Assembly (NCBI GenBank): GCA_026826555.1
Contig: JAKSZT010032888.1
Coordinates: 1,123,928 to 1,187,927 of the forward strand
Source: Tolypeutes matacus
Taxonomy: Eukaryota > Chordata > Mammalia > Cingulata > Chlamyphoridae
Reading direction: 5' to 3'
Length of the DNA: 64,000 nucleotides
The position numbers and the translations under genes were made by a program. Positions 23,015 to 35,560 of this stretch are shown here, piece by piece. Under the pieces are notes generated by a model that was not told the DNA's origin, made no database searches, and saw only the letters and a list, made by a program, of their open reading frames with translations. Positions within the stretch are counted from its first letter, which is position 1, and each line of letters starts with the position of its first letter.

Positions 23015-23964
23015 ATGGAGAGACACAATCACGCTGTGAATGAGTTATCCTGGTAGGCTTCACCACAGACCCTGTGTTGCAGTTGGTCTTATTTGTGATG
23101 ATCTTGGTGTGTACTCTGTGACTGTAGTGGGAAATAGCACTCTCATTGCATTGATCTGTAATGGCTCCAGTCTACACATGCCCATGTATGTTTTCAATTG
23201 GTAAACTCTCTTTCCTGGATCTCTGGTATTCCTCTGTCTACACTCCAAAGATCCTGGTGACCTGCATCTCTGAAGATAAGAGCATCTCCTTGGCTGGCTG
23301 GGTAGCTCAGTTTCTCTTTGCTGCTGGACTGGCCTATAGTGAGTGTTACCTGTTGGCTGCCATGACTTATGACTATTATGTGGCTATTTCCAACCCACTG
23401 CTTTATATTCAAGCCATGCCAAAGAAATTGTGCATCTGTTTAGTGATATATTCCTCTGCTAGAGGCCTTATCAATGCCGTAATAGTGACTAGCAACACAT
23501 TCACAATGGAGTTTCGTGGTGACAATATCATTGATGACTTTTTCTGTGATGTCCTACCCCTGTTGAAATTGGCATGTGATGTGAAAGAGAGTTTCCAAGC
23601 TCTGCTCATGGGGTCCAATGTTATTGCCCCCATTGTGTTCATACTGGCCTCCTCTATCTTCATCATTGCTGCCATCTTGAGGATCCGTTCAACACAGGGC
23701 TGCCTCAAAGCCTTCTCCACCTGCTCCTCCCATTTGACTTCTGTCATCTTGTACTATGGTTCTATTCTCTACATCTACTCTCACCCAAGTTCTAGCTATT
23801 CCCTTGAGAGGGACAAATTAGTTTCTACATTTTATGCTGTGGTCTTCCCCATGTTGATCCCCATGATCTACAGTCTGAGGAATAAAGATGTGAAACAGGC
23901 TTTGAAAAAACTCTTCAAGTTAATGCAATCTGAAGTCTATATTGACATAATTAAAAAAAAATAA
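23015..23964 (+). pseudogene. Olfactory receptor pseudogene, OR9G-like (block A)
   Basis: ORs are seven-TM odorant GPCRs. The natural start is ATG 23015 (MERHNHAVNE). A base is missing near 23046 and another near 23105, and one is extra near 23196, so TM1 and the start of TM2 are out of frame. From 23161 an uninterrupted 267-codon frame covers the rest. It includes LSFLDLWYSSVYTPKILVTC, the TM3-end motif MTYDYYVAISNPLLY (usual MAYDRYVAIC; DRY has become DYY), extracellular loop 2 with FFCDVLPLL, KAFSTCSSHL in TM6, and [15 protein letters not shown] in TM7 (the usual NPLIY is IPMIY). Three residues are missing after KES relative to block B. The SEDKSIS and SECYLLAA strings favour subfamily OR9G. 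It lacks the N terminus and TM1, so it is unlikely to be functional. Confidence 0.9.
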
Positions 23965-24589
23965 GTACTATGAGATAATGGACAACCCTAGCAAAATGTT
24001 GAGGTACTAGGATTAAAAAACCATCATTTTTTTCTATTAAAAGAAATTCAACAAGAATGATTATATTTTTTTGTTGCAGTATTCATCTTGTATTAGTTAT
24101 CTGACTCTGTGTACTATAGAAAATAGATCCAGTTTAATACTACTACAAGTTTTTATAAAAAGAAGTATTTTAATATAATGTAAATAAGAGGAGTATATAA
24201 ACATCTGGTATTTGATTTAGGAACCAGGAAAACTAAAAAAGCAATTTATTTTATAATTGAAAGGGCAGTTGCCTTAAAATCAGGAAGATCTATCTTTGAA
24301 TCCCATCTCAAATTTAATTAGCTCCTTGTTAATCAGTGACCTTGATGCTAGAGGATTAATTTTGTTATCTGATGTGTGCCAGTCAATAAACAAGCACTTT
24401 GCATCTCATGATGTTCTCATAACAACAATTAGAGATAGGCATATATTAATTTTAAAGATTATAAAACTAAAGTTAAGACAGGTTAACAAGCTTAGCAAAA
24501 TAAATGATAAAATTAAGTATTGGTCCAATGTCTGCCCTTCCCACTGTGACTACTGGGAAGTATTCAAACTTTGGACTATATAGAAATGT

Positions 24590-24725
24590 GCTCTCATACA
24601 GGTTCTGCAATTTTCTAGCTGTGTGACCTTGGGAAATTGCTCAAACTCTCTAAATCAAAGTTTCTTCATATAAAAGATGGTAATAATAATGCTTCCCTTT
24701 AGCATTTTTCAAATGTATAAAGTAT
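24590..24725 (+). repeat. MIR element
   Basis: Contains gctgtgtgaccttgggaaat and the following tctaaatcaaagtttcttc and gatggtaataataatgc segments in the order of the MIR core consensus. Confidence 0.75.
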
Positions 24726-24949
24726 TTGTTGCACAAATGATGCTTAAAAAATATTAGTTCTTTCATTTTTACATTCATTTATATATCAAATATCCATAAT
24801 TATGTTATCTATGTGATGCAATGTAGTGAGGAAACTAAATCTTTTGTTTTCTCTGCAGTCTGTGGTAGAAAGATGTACATCCACTTATAATGGCAAGAAA
24901 ATGGGATGGAAGTTGGATTATGTTGGTCCTACTCTCAGCCCCACCAACA

Positions 24950-25080
24950 ATTATCTCAAGTAAATCCCTTATTATTGAGAATTTTTATGTGCCAGGCATT
25001 TTGCTGATATTTATACAAGTGTCAATATAGTACTTATGCTCCCACTATTATTAGTAAAAATATCAAAAATTATATATTAC
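24950..25080 (-). repeat. MIR-like fragment
   Basis: ttatgtgccaggcatttt with a following weak match fits the minus strand of MIR. The equivalent in block B is at about 44105-44200. Confidence 0.5.
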
Positions 25081-25224
25081 TCTCTATGAGCCAGTTGTTA
25101 TTTTGTCTTGTACCTAACCCAATTATTCCTCAATGACCTTATAAGGCATAAGGTAATTATAAGGTTATAATCACCTCATAATGATTAGAAGCACATTAGA
25201 AGCACAAAGAGTACTATTTTACAG

Positions 25225-25845
25225 GCTTAAATAATTCACTTTATTTTTCTTGTACAAAAACCCAAAATGGTGCCCACAGCAGGGACCCAGGTCCTCTGCG
25301 TAGTGACTCTGATATGGATCTTTACAAGATGGTCAGTGAATTACTGAGAGGGAGACTTGGTTAACACGGTCTCATTCCAGAGGTTGCAGGGGAGATAGCT
25401 GTAGGTCTTGGAGATGGCATCCAGGTTGCCTTGGTCAAGTTACACAGGGTGGCTATGCAAGCCCTGACTGAGGTTAGCAGTCATCAGTACTGGCCATCAG
25501 CAGCCCCTTTTTTAGGCATGGAGATGGAGACAATACCAGTGCCTCTGGGGATGGGGAAGAGGTACACCAGCATAGAGCCCCAGTATTGCCTCACAATGCA
25601 AGAGAAGGTATGAGGCTTTCTGATCTTGTTCCCCCATAATACCACCAAACAGAAATGATGGAGGGCTTGGCCAGAATGGTGCCCCCATGGATGGTGGTTG
25701 CTAACTCCTTGGAGCACTTAACTCTCAGATTGGACTGGCTGTTGCTCTGCCAAAGGTGACAAAGTGATTGAACCAAGTCCACTGGACAGTGTGGGTCTGC
25801 TTATGCACAAACATAATTTTCAAAGTCACAGAGCTGTTGTTTCAG
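25225..25845 (-). pseudogene. RPS2: RPS2 (40S ribosomal protein uS5) processed pseudogene
   Basis: On the minus strand, intronless sequence follows ribosomal protein S2 from its middle to the 3' UTR. Readable pieces are [20 protein letters not shown] (about 25710-25650), [10 protein letters not shown] and [15 protein letters not shown] (about 25625-25500), then an NTxSYL / TDHLVK region in other frames. A 3' UTR with aataaagtgaatt ends near 25228. RPS2 is a core 40S subunit protein. This copy is 5'-truncated, frameshifted, has several stops and lacks introns, so it is a decayed retrocopy. No clear A tail remains. The end of the same pseudogene recurs in block B (44345-44460), so it predates the duplication. 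Confidence 0.88.
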
Positions 25846-25849
25846 CACA

Positions 25850-27590
25850 GAATTTTTTAAATCTAGGGTCCATGCTATCAACAATTTAGCCAGTTTTCTC
25901 TCTTAGAGTTGAATATTATACTTTCTTGTTCTCCTTGCAAAGCCCATTATTAGCCTTCTGAAAACCTGAATTTATTTTTCTACTAAACATATCTTTAAAA
26001 AATATTTTTCTCACAAATGCCTTGTTCTCCACTCTCCTCTTGTTGATTTAATATTTACATGTTTAGTTGGGACATTTTTGAAACCATGACTCCTACTAGT
26101 CTAAATCCTTATGCTCCAAAGCTCTTCAGAGAATCAAAGAAGGAGGCATCCATGTAAAATCATTACTATTTCCGAATTAAATCTGATGGACTCAGTAATC
26201 AGCTGACATCCCCCTGGCTTTAATGGCAGTAGGCAAAAGCTGAAACCAAGAAAGGATTGTGAGTTATCAGTGTCTAAAATATTTACCTTTGTGGTCAGCC
26301 AGAATCAACATCGAAATTAGAATAAATCCAAATCCTTTAACTTGAGATCTAGTGTTCTGGCTTGTTAGAAAGCAATATGTGGATGTCCTAGTTGTTCAAA
26401 TATACCTGGTAAAGTTCAGTGAGGATGCAACCTCACTGATGAAATTAGATAACAGCAGCTTGAAGTCCTGAAGGACATTCTAGTTCTCTAAATGATCCTA
26501 AAAAAGGGGACATCTATTCACAAATTATCGATGCTTTAGCCCAACACCCAAGACTCTTTCCAAGCTGGCTTTAATTTACAACCTTCTATCTCACTACTTT
26601 TTTCACCCATTCAGGACTTGAACCCAACTAAATTACTCATATGATCAATTTATCCATAGCAATCTCACATAATTAAGGAAATTAACAATTAGATATAGAG
26701 CACTTTTTTTTTAATCATTCATTTGTATCTTAAAATCTTTTCCTGAAAATTTCAGTCTAAAATCATGTTCTCATGGCAGGAATTTATAATTATTATATGC
26801 ATGATATAAATAATTTTGGGTTATAAAATCACTGCCTCAATGGTTACTCTGAATGTTCTCTAACACATATATATGGTTGAATGCACTCAGTGTTTGCACT
26901 TATATATTGGCACTAGATCACTTACTTAGACAAAGAAAGTTATATCTGGGACATTTTAAGCTCATGTAAATTAAATTCATTTAGGCAACACTGGAAATGT
27001 CTGACAAAGCCAATCACTGTACTTAATTTTTTTCCTCTATGGATGCTAAAAATGGATAAAATAATTTTTTGAGACTACTGTTCAAAAGCTGTTCAAAAAG
27101 AAGAGATATTTAAAGGAGACCTGAAACACTAGAAGCATTGATCCAAATGGCAGCTCATGGAAAGGGAAAGGAACATGAAATAGCAGTCCGATCAGAAGAA
27201 AAAGAATGTACCACAGTCCTCATATGGGAGGAAGTATGATGAGTTCAAGGAACTAAGAAAGATTCAATAAAGATAGGATGGAGTGAGGTACCTGATATGA
27301 GACAGAAATATCACCAAATAATAATGCTTATTTAAAGCTATATTGAAAATGTTGACCTTTAAACCAACCCACATTGAAGCCATTGCCATAATGAGGAAGT
27401 CATGTGATCAGATGTCTCTAGGCAAGGGAAGAAATTGAAGGGGAACAAGGATTCCCTCTTACCTGGAAACAGCCTGAAATCTTCATTCCTCTGTCATTTG
27501 CTAACCACTCCTTTAATAAAGGCAGAAATATGGATAATGAAAGTATTCTGGAAAGAATTACTAGTGCTTATATAAACTATGCTCTTATTC
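25850..27590. other. No gene recognised
   Basis: AT-rich intergenic sequence to the right of the RPS2 pseudogene. I could not place any domain or assign a repeat family with confidence. Confidence 0.45.
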
Positions 27591-27599
27591 AGGTAAACA

Positions 27600-28015
27600 G
27601 ATAGCTGTCAATAGTATGAGATGTTAGAACAGTCTCACATGACCATGGAAGTGCACAAGTCCAGGTTCTGCATGCAAGCTGCAAACCAGGGGCTCCAATG
27701 AAAGTCCAATGAAGGTCCTTGATGAGTTTCTGGGGGATACTGGCTGTCCAAAGATGAGCTGGGAAATTCTATCTGAATGCTGAAATTACTTCCTCTTTTA
27801 AGGGGTTCAACTGATTAGATAAAGCATCACTTATTGCTGATGGCACTCTCCTTGATTGATGTAGATGTAATCAGCCATCCATGCAGTAAACTCACCAATG
27901 ACTAAAGCCCATAAATGTCCTTGTATTACAATTAGCCCAGTGCTTGCTTGACCAAACAAATGGGCTCAGTTATCTGACTGAGTTGACACATTAGCCCAAC
28001 CATCACAACAGGACA
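27600..28015. repeat. Possible dispersed repeat, single copy in window
   Basis: The stretch with acagtctcacatgacc, ggggctccaatgaa and cccagtgcttgcttgacc resembles a dispersed repeat I recall from other mammalian sequence. No second copy lies in this window, so neither family nor boundaries can be supported here. Confidence 0.35.
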
Positions 28016-28764
28016 CAAAGACTATGGTTCTCAAACTTTTCAAACAGGAATTTATATTCACACGGTATTTCACCCTCAAAGTGCCAGTAAAGGTTTAAGG
28101 ACAATATCTTTTCAAAATATGTATTTTTAACAGAAGCTTCCTATCTCTCTTTTACACAAGAAACTACAAAGTCCTGGAATTGGGACACAAGTAGTTTTAA
28201 TGAAAGCTTTTAATACTCCATTAAAATATCCAACATTATGGTCGTCATTTTTACTTCTGTGTGCAATATAATTGTACCACAATTTCATCACATTGTATTT
28301 TAGTTAAAAAGTTCTGATGTTTAAAATTGATAAATAACAGAAACCAATATTCAATGATATCTGGAGACATTGGGAAAAAAATGGTTCCACATCTTTACAG
28401 TCCCTGAATTCAAGAGTAGAGTCTGTTTTCCTCCCCCTTTATCTGTGGTGACCTTGTCGTTTATTTGTCCAATAGGTTGTAGCATAAGGTATGCCCTGTG
28501 AATCTGGCATGTATGGATCTCAAGTAGTTTGAAAGCTTCTGTTTTCACTTTTGGAATCATACCACTATGAAGGAAGCCAAACTGTATTAGTGTTTTAGAA
28601 TTCTGACCAGATACTTTCTCCTTGCTGACAGCAAGCTGTCCTCCAAGCATGTGAGTGGTGCTATTCTAGATCATCTAGCCCCTGTGGAGTGAAAAGTGAA
28701 CACAAACACTTGAACAAAGCAGCTGAGAGCAGAGAAGATTAGAATAGACAAAATTGCAAAATTG

Positions 28765-28880
28765 AAATGACACCTGATTTCACATTCAGATTCCACCCCT
28801 TGTAAACTCTGTAATCTTGGAAACGTGTTTCAACAATCCCCAAATCAAAGATTCTTCACCTCTGAAAAGGAAAGAAAAAT
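28765..28880 (+). repeat. MIR element, diverged
   Basis: The order cagattccacccctt, gtaatcttggaaacgtg, and aatcaaagattcttcacctc follows the MIR core, with clear divergence. Confidence 0.6.
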
Positions 28881-28899
28881 ATCAATGTTATAAGTTAAA

Positions 28900-29970
28900 C
28901 TAATTAAGAAGTAAAATATAGGAGAAATGGATAGAAGAATGTCTGACATAAAATTATATTTAGCAAAGGTAGATATTTTTATTCTGAATGAGAATAAGGA
29001 CTGACTTATTTATAAAAGTTGAGCCTGGTGAAGTAAAAAAGACCAAGCATTCAGTAGGAGGCAGTGTCAAAGCAAGTGGGGTTGTCATTCAGAGCCTTGA
29101 TAAATTTTTGTTTTAATATTTTTGTCACATACTTCATGTAATTTGACAAAAGAGTGGCATCTTGGAACCATAAAGTTTATTGATCTTGAATTACAGAATC
29201 CTGTGTTCATGAATCAGCTCCAAAAGAAACCAACTGCATTGTATTAAGAGCTTTCACTCTCTTCCCTGGAATCTCAAAAAAAATTTTCGGTTGAACTTTT
29301 TTCTGGCAACCACATTCTATGCCTCCAGTTTGTTAAACTCTCTTATAGAATCCATCAGAAATATAAGAAATTGTAACCTCATCTTTGACATATGGCGTGA
29401 GAGAAGAGATTACCAATTCTTTTACACACATATTTTTGGATACAAAGAACGTCATCACCATCTTGTTTGAAGTGAGAGACAATATATTAGAGACAAGAGC
29501 ATTATTTTCTTCAAGAATTGTATTCTTATAGCTGTTTCTCTAAAAACCACTTATAGGAGCTTATGTATATATTCTCTAATCCATCTTTTCCTTGACTGCT
29601 TTATCATCTAATAATGACAAACTCTTAGGTTTTTGGAATCATGGACCTCTTCAAGTCCCTGATAAAAACAAAGATCATTCCATCAAAATGCACATTGTAT
29701 AAACATGCAAAATTTTGGTGGTTTCAGAAATTACCGGAAATCTCTCCATGGAATTTCTGGTTATGAAACTCATTAAAAATTGCACCACCTTAGTAGATGC
29801 CTAAATTTATTTCGAGGGTTAACATTCTGTAATTATAAGAAATGTGTAATAAATATGTCAAACCTAGCATGCTTAAAAGTGAATTTCTAAATTTGATCTC
29901 TCTGCTCATTCCCCAGATCAGTATATAAAATCCCACTCATCAAGATTGACAAGGCAAATATCTGCCATTA
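28900..29970. other. No gene recognised
   Basis: AT-rich sequence with no coding frame carrying a motif and no repeat I can name. Confidence 0.45.
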
Positions 29971-29974
29971 TCCT

Positions 29975-30735
29975 ATTCACTTTCCCTCCTACTTTCTCTT
30001 CAATCTTCCAGGAAATCCTGATATAATTACATTCAAAACATATCCTAAATCTGATCATTTCTCACCATCTCCACTACTACCACCTAGACCCAAAAAGTTT
30101 TTTTCACCAAGTATACTGTAATCATCTCCTAGCTGGTCTATACCCCTGAGCATCTACTGTCAATATCCTGTGGTCTTTTTAAAAGGCAGGTCATGTCATA
30201 CCTGTCCTTAAAGACGTGTAGGAGTTCCACACAATTCCATACAATTCCCTATAGTTCTCCATGAGCTGACCCTCCACTCATCAGTATCCTCATAATCTAA
30301 CTCTTGCCCCCTGTTTCACCTTGCCCCAGACGTGAGGGCTTTCTCACTCTTGCTCAAAAATTCTAACCATGCCCCCAAATCCTTTTCCCTCTACCTGGAA
30401 CATAATTCTTACAAATAAGGCATGGTCCTCTCTAATCCCCTTTACATTGTCTTCAATTGTAATTTTTTCAATTAGGCCCATCGCATTCATCTATTTGATG
30501 CCCATCTCTATCAACCCTCTTCAATATTTCTCTGCTCAGACTCTGCTTTATTTCTCCCCATACCTATTTTCTTCTACTCTCTCTTATTTATTATGTTAGT
30601 TGACATTTCTTCAGACTGGAATATAACCTTCACAAGGGCAGAACAAACCTTCTCTTTTGTTTACTGCCATATCTCCATCATATTGAAGAGTTCCTAAGAC
30701 AAATCAGTTATAAAACTCTTGGATGAAGAAATGGA
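29975..30735 (+). repeat. L2 element, long 3' portion
   Basis: C/T-rich sequence in L2 order: ctccatgagctgaccctcc, a tccttttccctctacctgga segment, gcctttaca-like text, gactggaatataaccttc, acaagggcagaac and ctgccatatctccatc. These match the L2 3' consensus. The 76-codon frame at 30369 is a by-product. Confidence 0.75.
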
Positions 30736-30739
30736 TAGT

Positions 30740-31930
30740 TTCCTTGTATTTTGAATATCATTATCCCCCAAAGAAATTTCCACGTCTAACCTAACTCAAA
30801 ATAATCAGTAAATAATCTATATTCAGGAGTATTTAATCATCTTAGTACACTGAAAACTAATAAGAAGGAAGAGTAAATAGATGACTTATTCTCAAGATGA
30901 GTTGCAATTCATATAGAGATGTCAGATAAAAGGCACCAAAGATATCAGAACCAATCATACTAGAGCACCCCATATAGAATGGCTTCTCAAAATGTGTTTT
31001 CCCTTCTAGTAGAACTGTTTGCTTCATTGGGAACAATCAATATTCCACTTACTTTGTGGAAGTAATTGGTCACTCCAGTACATGAAAATCAGCAATGGGA
31101 GTGAAAATATCATCCACTGATAGCCTAGACAACATGGAGTAAAACAGTTAGTGTCAAAAACATGTCACTTTTTTTTTCTTCCCTGTGAAAGTAAATATAT
31201 GTGGGCCCCAGTGTAACTTCAAGATTGAACTTCAGATTCCAGAGGAAGACAAGATACACCATTGGATGGCACCCTATTTTAGAAATTAGCATATGAGTGT
31301 ATGAGTGTGGAGTGTATGAGTGTGCATGTAGATGCAAGTTGTGGGAGTTTTGTATGTTTGTGTGTGTCTGCATGTGTTTTGGCACAGCAATGATCCTTAG
31401 AGATGGGCCAGACTCTGCCATCCCATTGTCATTTTCAAATGAGATTAGAGAGAGGGCAAAATGCTTAGCTGCACCTGATCTCAGGTACTCTCCCTTGATC
31501 TCAAAGGTTCATGGAAATGACTTTTTTCCCTCTCCTCTGACATTTGGCCTGCCTTTGCTGGACTCATATATTTATTTCCTCAACAATTCTTTAGGGATTT
31601 TTCCATACAGCATAATGAAATATTTACCTCTGTATCCAAGACTCCATTAAATTTCCCCCATCACAAAAGGATTAAATGAAATTAATGTGCAATTGGGGGA
31701 TGATATATTAATTAGGTATATATTATTGAAAATTGACTGCATAATTATTAAAATATATATTAAACGTGGTTGAAATAGAAATTCTCTAAATTATACTAAT
31801 TTAATTTTCTAGAATATATTATGTGCTCCATAATTTGGATCCCTGTCATAAAATCTTTGCTCTGTCCAGACTATCCTTTCCAAATATTTCTGTTAGTAAA
31901 TTCTTACCCATTCTTGGAAAGCAAACATAG
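30740..31930. other. No gene recognised
   Basis: Contains a GTGT/GAGT-rich low-complexity stretch at about 31290-31385 (atgagtgt repeated). The frames over it reflect that composition. Nothing else was recognised. Confidence 0.45.
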
Positions 31931-31934
31931 GAGC

Positions 31935-32324
31935 ATTTATCTTACAGTTTTGAGTTTGAGAAAATGTCCAAATCAGGCATCACCAAGGCAATGCTTTCTT
32001 ACCAAAAACTGGCTGCCAATGATCCTTGGCTCCTCTGCCATATGGCAAAGCACATCCATGATTGCTGGTCTCTTCCTTATCTTTAGGGTTTCCTTGCTTT
32101 CAGCGTCTATCTTCCATGTCTTTTTCACTCTCTCTCAATATTCAATCCATTTATAAAGGACTTCAGTAATAGGATCAATCCCATCTTGAATGAGGTAGGT
32201 CATACCTTAACTGAAGTAGCCTTATCAAAAGATCCAAATTACAATGGATCCACACAGGCAAGAATGGATTAGATTTAAAAACATGTTTTTCTGGGGTACA
32301 TAAGACTTTAAACCACCACACCCA
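31935..32324 (+). repeat. Dispersed repeat family X2, copy 1
   Basis: Colinear with 61675-62135. Shared landmarks are gaaaatgtcc-aatcaggcatcaccaaggcaatgctt, a tcaatcccatc-tgaatgag segment, cataccttaactgaagtagc, gatccaaattacaatggatc and the end catgtttttctgggg...ctttaaaccaccac. It has no coding content. It abuts the left edge of duplication block B. Confidence 0.8.
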
Positions 32325-33596
32325 CATTGCCTTGGAATAGAAAGCTCATTTTCCTTTTCCACAAGAATCCTGTTTCCAATGGTAATAATCCTAGGAAAAC
32401 AAAATGTGAGAATCATTTGGTATATGTTGCTAAAAGTAAAGTGGACTTTCACGTGCTTCCTGGTGTCAAGTATGAATTATAATGCTCACTTATCTTTCTA
32501 GAATGAAATAGAAAGTAATAATTATCCTGAAAATAATAGAAACACACAAAAAATAAAAGATGGTTTAATTTGTGAATGTCATTTATGCAAGTGAGATAAA
32601 AAATAATCTGGCATGAGAGAAAAACTTAAATTTATAGATTCATATAGCAAATCCTCCAGAATTATTTTCAGTACCCACTAATAATGATACAAATAATCTG
32701 GTTTAAAAACATAGAAATTTAGTCCTGAAACATGTTACTATCACATAATGAAATTGTCTAATTTTATAAACCATTTAATTAAGAAAGAGAGAAAATATTG
32801 ATAAGCCCAAAGCCGTATGATTAGTGCAAACTTTATCTAATGTCAAACTATTTGAATGTTTATTCATTTAAAATCACACCATACATATTAAGCATTTCCT
32901 ATGTGTCTATTGACAAATAAGATATTAGAGGAAATAAAAAAATGAGCCAAAGTAAGGACTTAAGTTATCATCCTAATAGTAAAGAAACAAGGTCAGAAGG
33001 GAGGTTGTCTAAGTGTGAATACCAGATCTAAAATTCACTAATTGTGTTATTAAAATCAATGTACTTAAATCCATAAAGCCCAGTTTTCTGATCTGTAAAA
33101 TAGGATAATTCTGTCTCTCTCATAAAGATTATTGTAAAGTATAAATAACATATGTAAGGGGTTTCAATAAATATCAATTAAAATCATTTAAAGAAAAGAA
33201 AAAGGAACAATAGTGTGAAATAAGTAATAAAAGTAAATAAAATAAAGTGATAGAAGTGGGGGGTAGGATAGAGCAAGAGAGAAAGATAGAAACAACATGT
33301 CCATATGAAACATAAATCTTCATGAGGAGATAATCAAATAATATAAATTTATAATTATAAGTTATGACAAAAATAGTGGAGGAATGTGGCAAGGTATTAT
33401 TAGATCATACTAGAAGGCCTGGAATAGGACAGTTTTACCTCAGATAATATTTAGCCTGAGAACCAAAGGATAATAATAAGAGGTCAAGAGTCATAGTGGG
33501 TGATAACAGTGGGTTGTTAGACGGCAGGAAGGAAGACAGAGCAGTCCTGCAGAGGCTATATGAAGTTCCAAGGTGAAAAGAGCCATTATGTAAAAT

Positions 33597-34925
33597 GGAG
33601 ACACTATTGCCAAAAGATGGAATAAACCCAAATACCCATCAACAGATGACTGGATAAACAAAATCTGGTATGTGCATACAATGGGATATTACTCAGCTGT
33701 AAGAAGGAATACAGTGCTAACACATGGGATTACATGGATGAACCTTGAGGACCTTATGTTGACTGAAGCAAGCCAGGCATTGAAGGATGAATAGTACATG
33801 ACCTCAGTGGTATGAATTAAGCAAGTTGAGCAGACTCATAGAGCTATTGTCTGGAAGACAGGTTTACAGGAAATAGAAAGGGAAAAGAAGGTTGTGAGCC
33901 AACACGCATACAGATGTAATCTATGGTAAGGTGAAAGTGTGTAATTGCGTATTGAAGAGATATGACAGGAGGGTAGTGATATTATTGGGTTGGGTGGTGC
34001 AGGTTTGACAGGTGGATAGATTGGGGAGGGTGGGTTGGAAGGTCGAGGGAACTGGGGGGAGGGTTGGGAGAGGGACCAGGTGAACACTGGGGATTTGCAG
34101 GTTATGTGGTTGAAAGCACAAAGTTGGGAATACTCTTATGGAAATATGATAAGGAAGGGTTACTGGTTTAGAGTGTTGGATGGGGGAGGGGGCATTGGGA
34201 CAGGGTGCACCTGGAGTGGGCTTTTAGGAAGTGTGTGAGTGATCATTTTGTCATAACATGTTGTATCAATTGGTGGAGACCCACATAATGAGGGGGAAGG
34301 AGTTAGACTCCCATCATTAGGAGGACTGATTTGTTCACAAATCAAGAGGTGGGATTCTGTAGAGATCATGGCAGTTCCTAATAGGGAAGGACAAACCAGT
34401 GTGTCAAGACCTCAGTATTGTTGCATGTAACTATGAATCTTGTCATCCAAGGAGTGAAGCCAGGGGGTCACCATGGGCCTGGAGGGGAGGGGAAGGGTGG
34501 AATAGAATAGATCAAATGGGGATATTTAGTGGGCAATGGAAGTGTTCTACATGATCTTACAATAATGATATAAATATCATCAAGATTCATAAAAGTGTAC
34601 GGTCTAAAATGTAAACCATAAGGTAAACCATCGACCATGCTTAGTAGCCATGTTTCACTATGTGTATATCAGTTATAACGAAGGTACCATCCACATATAA
34701 AAAGGTATTAATATGGAAAAGAAGAAAAGGGGATGATGTTAGGTATATGAGAATGCCCTGTATTCTGTATGTGACTTTACTGTGACCTAAAACTTCTTTG
34801 CAAACAAAATGAAAAATTGTAAGACACTGGGGAATAAATGGAAGAAAATGAAACTGTACAGACAGGACACCAGATATTACAGTTATGAAAGGCAAAATGT
34901 AAAAAAAACTTTTAACATTTTTCAT
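33597..34925 (+). mobile_element. L1 3' end fragment (5'-truncated)
   Basis: Starts in the widely conserved L1 3' segment (cccatcaacagatgactgga, ggtatgtgcatacaatggga, tacatggatgaaccttgagg), continues through a G-rich 3' UTR (about 34010-34210) and ends with an A-rich run near 34900. It interrupts the ancient repeat shared with block A, so it inserted after the duplication or was lost from A; the former is simpler. The antisense P-rich frames at 33836 and 33921 come from the G-rich tract. Confidence 0.82.
34010..34210 (+). other. G-rich tract in L1 3' UTR
   Basis: Several runs of three to six G (ggggaggg, aactggggggaggg, ttgggagaggg, gggggaggggg) lie close together. This is compatible with G-quadruplex formation, which is a known property of some L1 3' UTRs. 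Confidence 0.6.
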
Positions 34926-34939
34926 TATCCTTTAAAATC

Positions 34940-35560
34940 TCAATCTTTTAATTTAATTTTATTTTTAGATTTTTAAAATTTTTATGTTTTTATGTGAGTT
35001 TATATGTCTAAGAGACTTCAAAGTGAGTTGGGAGGTTATCCCAGAGTTAACATTTATGCACATGTCAGCAGGATCTCTGAGACTGCCAAAGTGGATTCTA
35101 CCCAAAATAGCAGGGCTTCTGAGGGCTCTGGAGACACCCAGGTCCTAAGGTCAGGGCAGATTGCTCCAGAGTTTGGTGCCTAACCAGTGGGACCTACTTT
35201 GGAGTTTGTGCTCCTGAGAGTGACAGAGCTGGACTCAATTATGTCTTCCCTACACATGGCTCATCTGTCCCTTCTATTTAAACCTATACTTGGTGCTGGA
35301 GTTTGTAGGTATATGTCCAAGAGACTTAAGTCTTTAGACTGTCCATGTGCCAGGTGGGCCCGGAACCTCAGCGGAGTTGCAACACCTACTCTACAGCTCT
35401 TTGGACTCACCCAGGACAATTAATAAGGAGATGATGATGGGCAATGACCATCCCAAGGAACAGAGAGGGACTGCATCTTCAAGCAAGATTATACATAATA
35501 GATCATTAACATTGTCTCAATCATCATGAACTTTAGACATCCCAGATGTGGTCAGAGGAA
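34940..35560 (+). repeat. Retroposon family X1, copy 2
   Basis: Colinear with the reverse complement of 2800-3430 and with 44560-45060. Shared strings are aagtgagttgggaggt, agcagggcttctgagggctc, ggagacacccaggtcc, a tggactcaatt-tgt segment and gtccaagagacttaag. The 3' part seen in the 2195-3440 copy is missing. It directly follows the L1 3' fragment. Boundaries approximate. Confidence 0.78.

Larger units (their letters stand above)
16725..25345 (+). repeat. Segmental duplication block A (pairs with 32325-44460)
   Basis: Colinear, same-orientation similarity links this block to block B. Anchors: cttggaatagaaagct (about 16735 and 32332); tacttcataccatgacatcatgatagcc-like text (about 18667 and 36026); ttgcaaaggaatgcatatgt (about 18886 and 36190); cattccccaagct (about 19535 and 36553); the OR9G-like pseudogenes; gatccagtttaatactact (about 24126 and 41550); and the RPS2 pseudogene end. 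Differences are mainly insertions: ERV1 in A; L1 3' sequence, X1 and a 2.8 kb stretch in B. Edges are estimated by eye. Confidence 0.85.

Noticed and set aside
23161..23964. Intact olfactory receptor gene
   Set aside because: The upstream sequence clearly encodes the missing N terminus and TM1 in other frames, with three 1-bp indels. The methionine at 23161 is not a natural OR start.
25484..25782. Functional RPS2 gene
   Set aside because: Intronless, 5'-truncated and shifted between frames, with changes at conserved residues.
31290..31650. 117-codon frame with cysteine-rich start
   Set aside because: Cysteines come from the repeated tgagtgt/gtgtgt text. No conserved spacing and no signal of a secreted protein.
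33836..34121. Proline-rich minus-strand frames
   Set aside because: They are the antisense of the G-rich L1 3' UTR tract.
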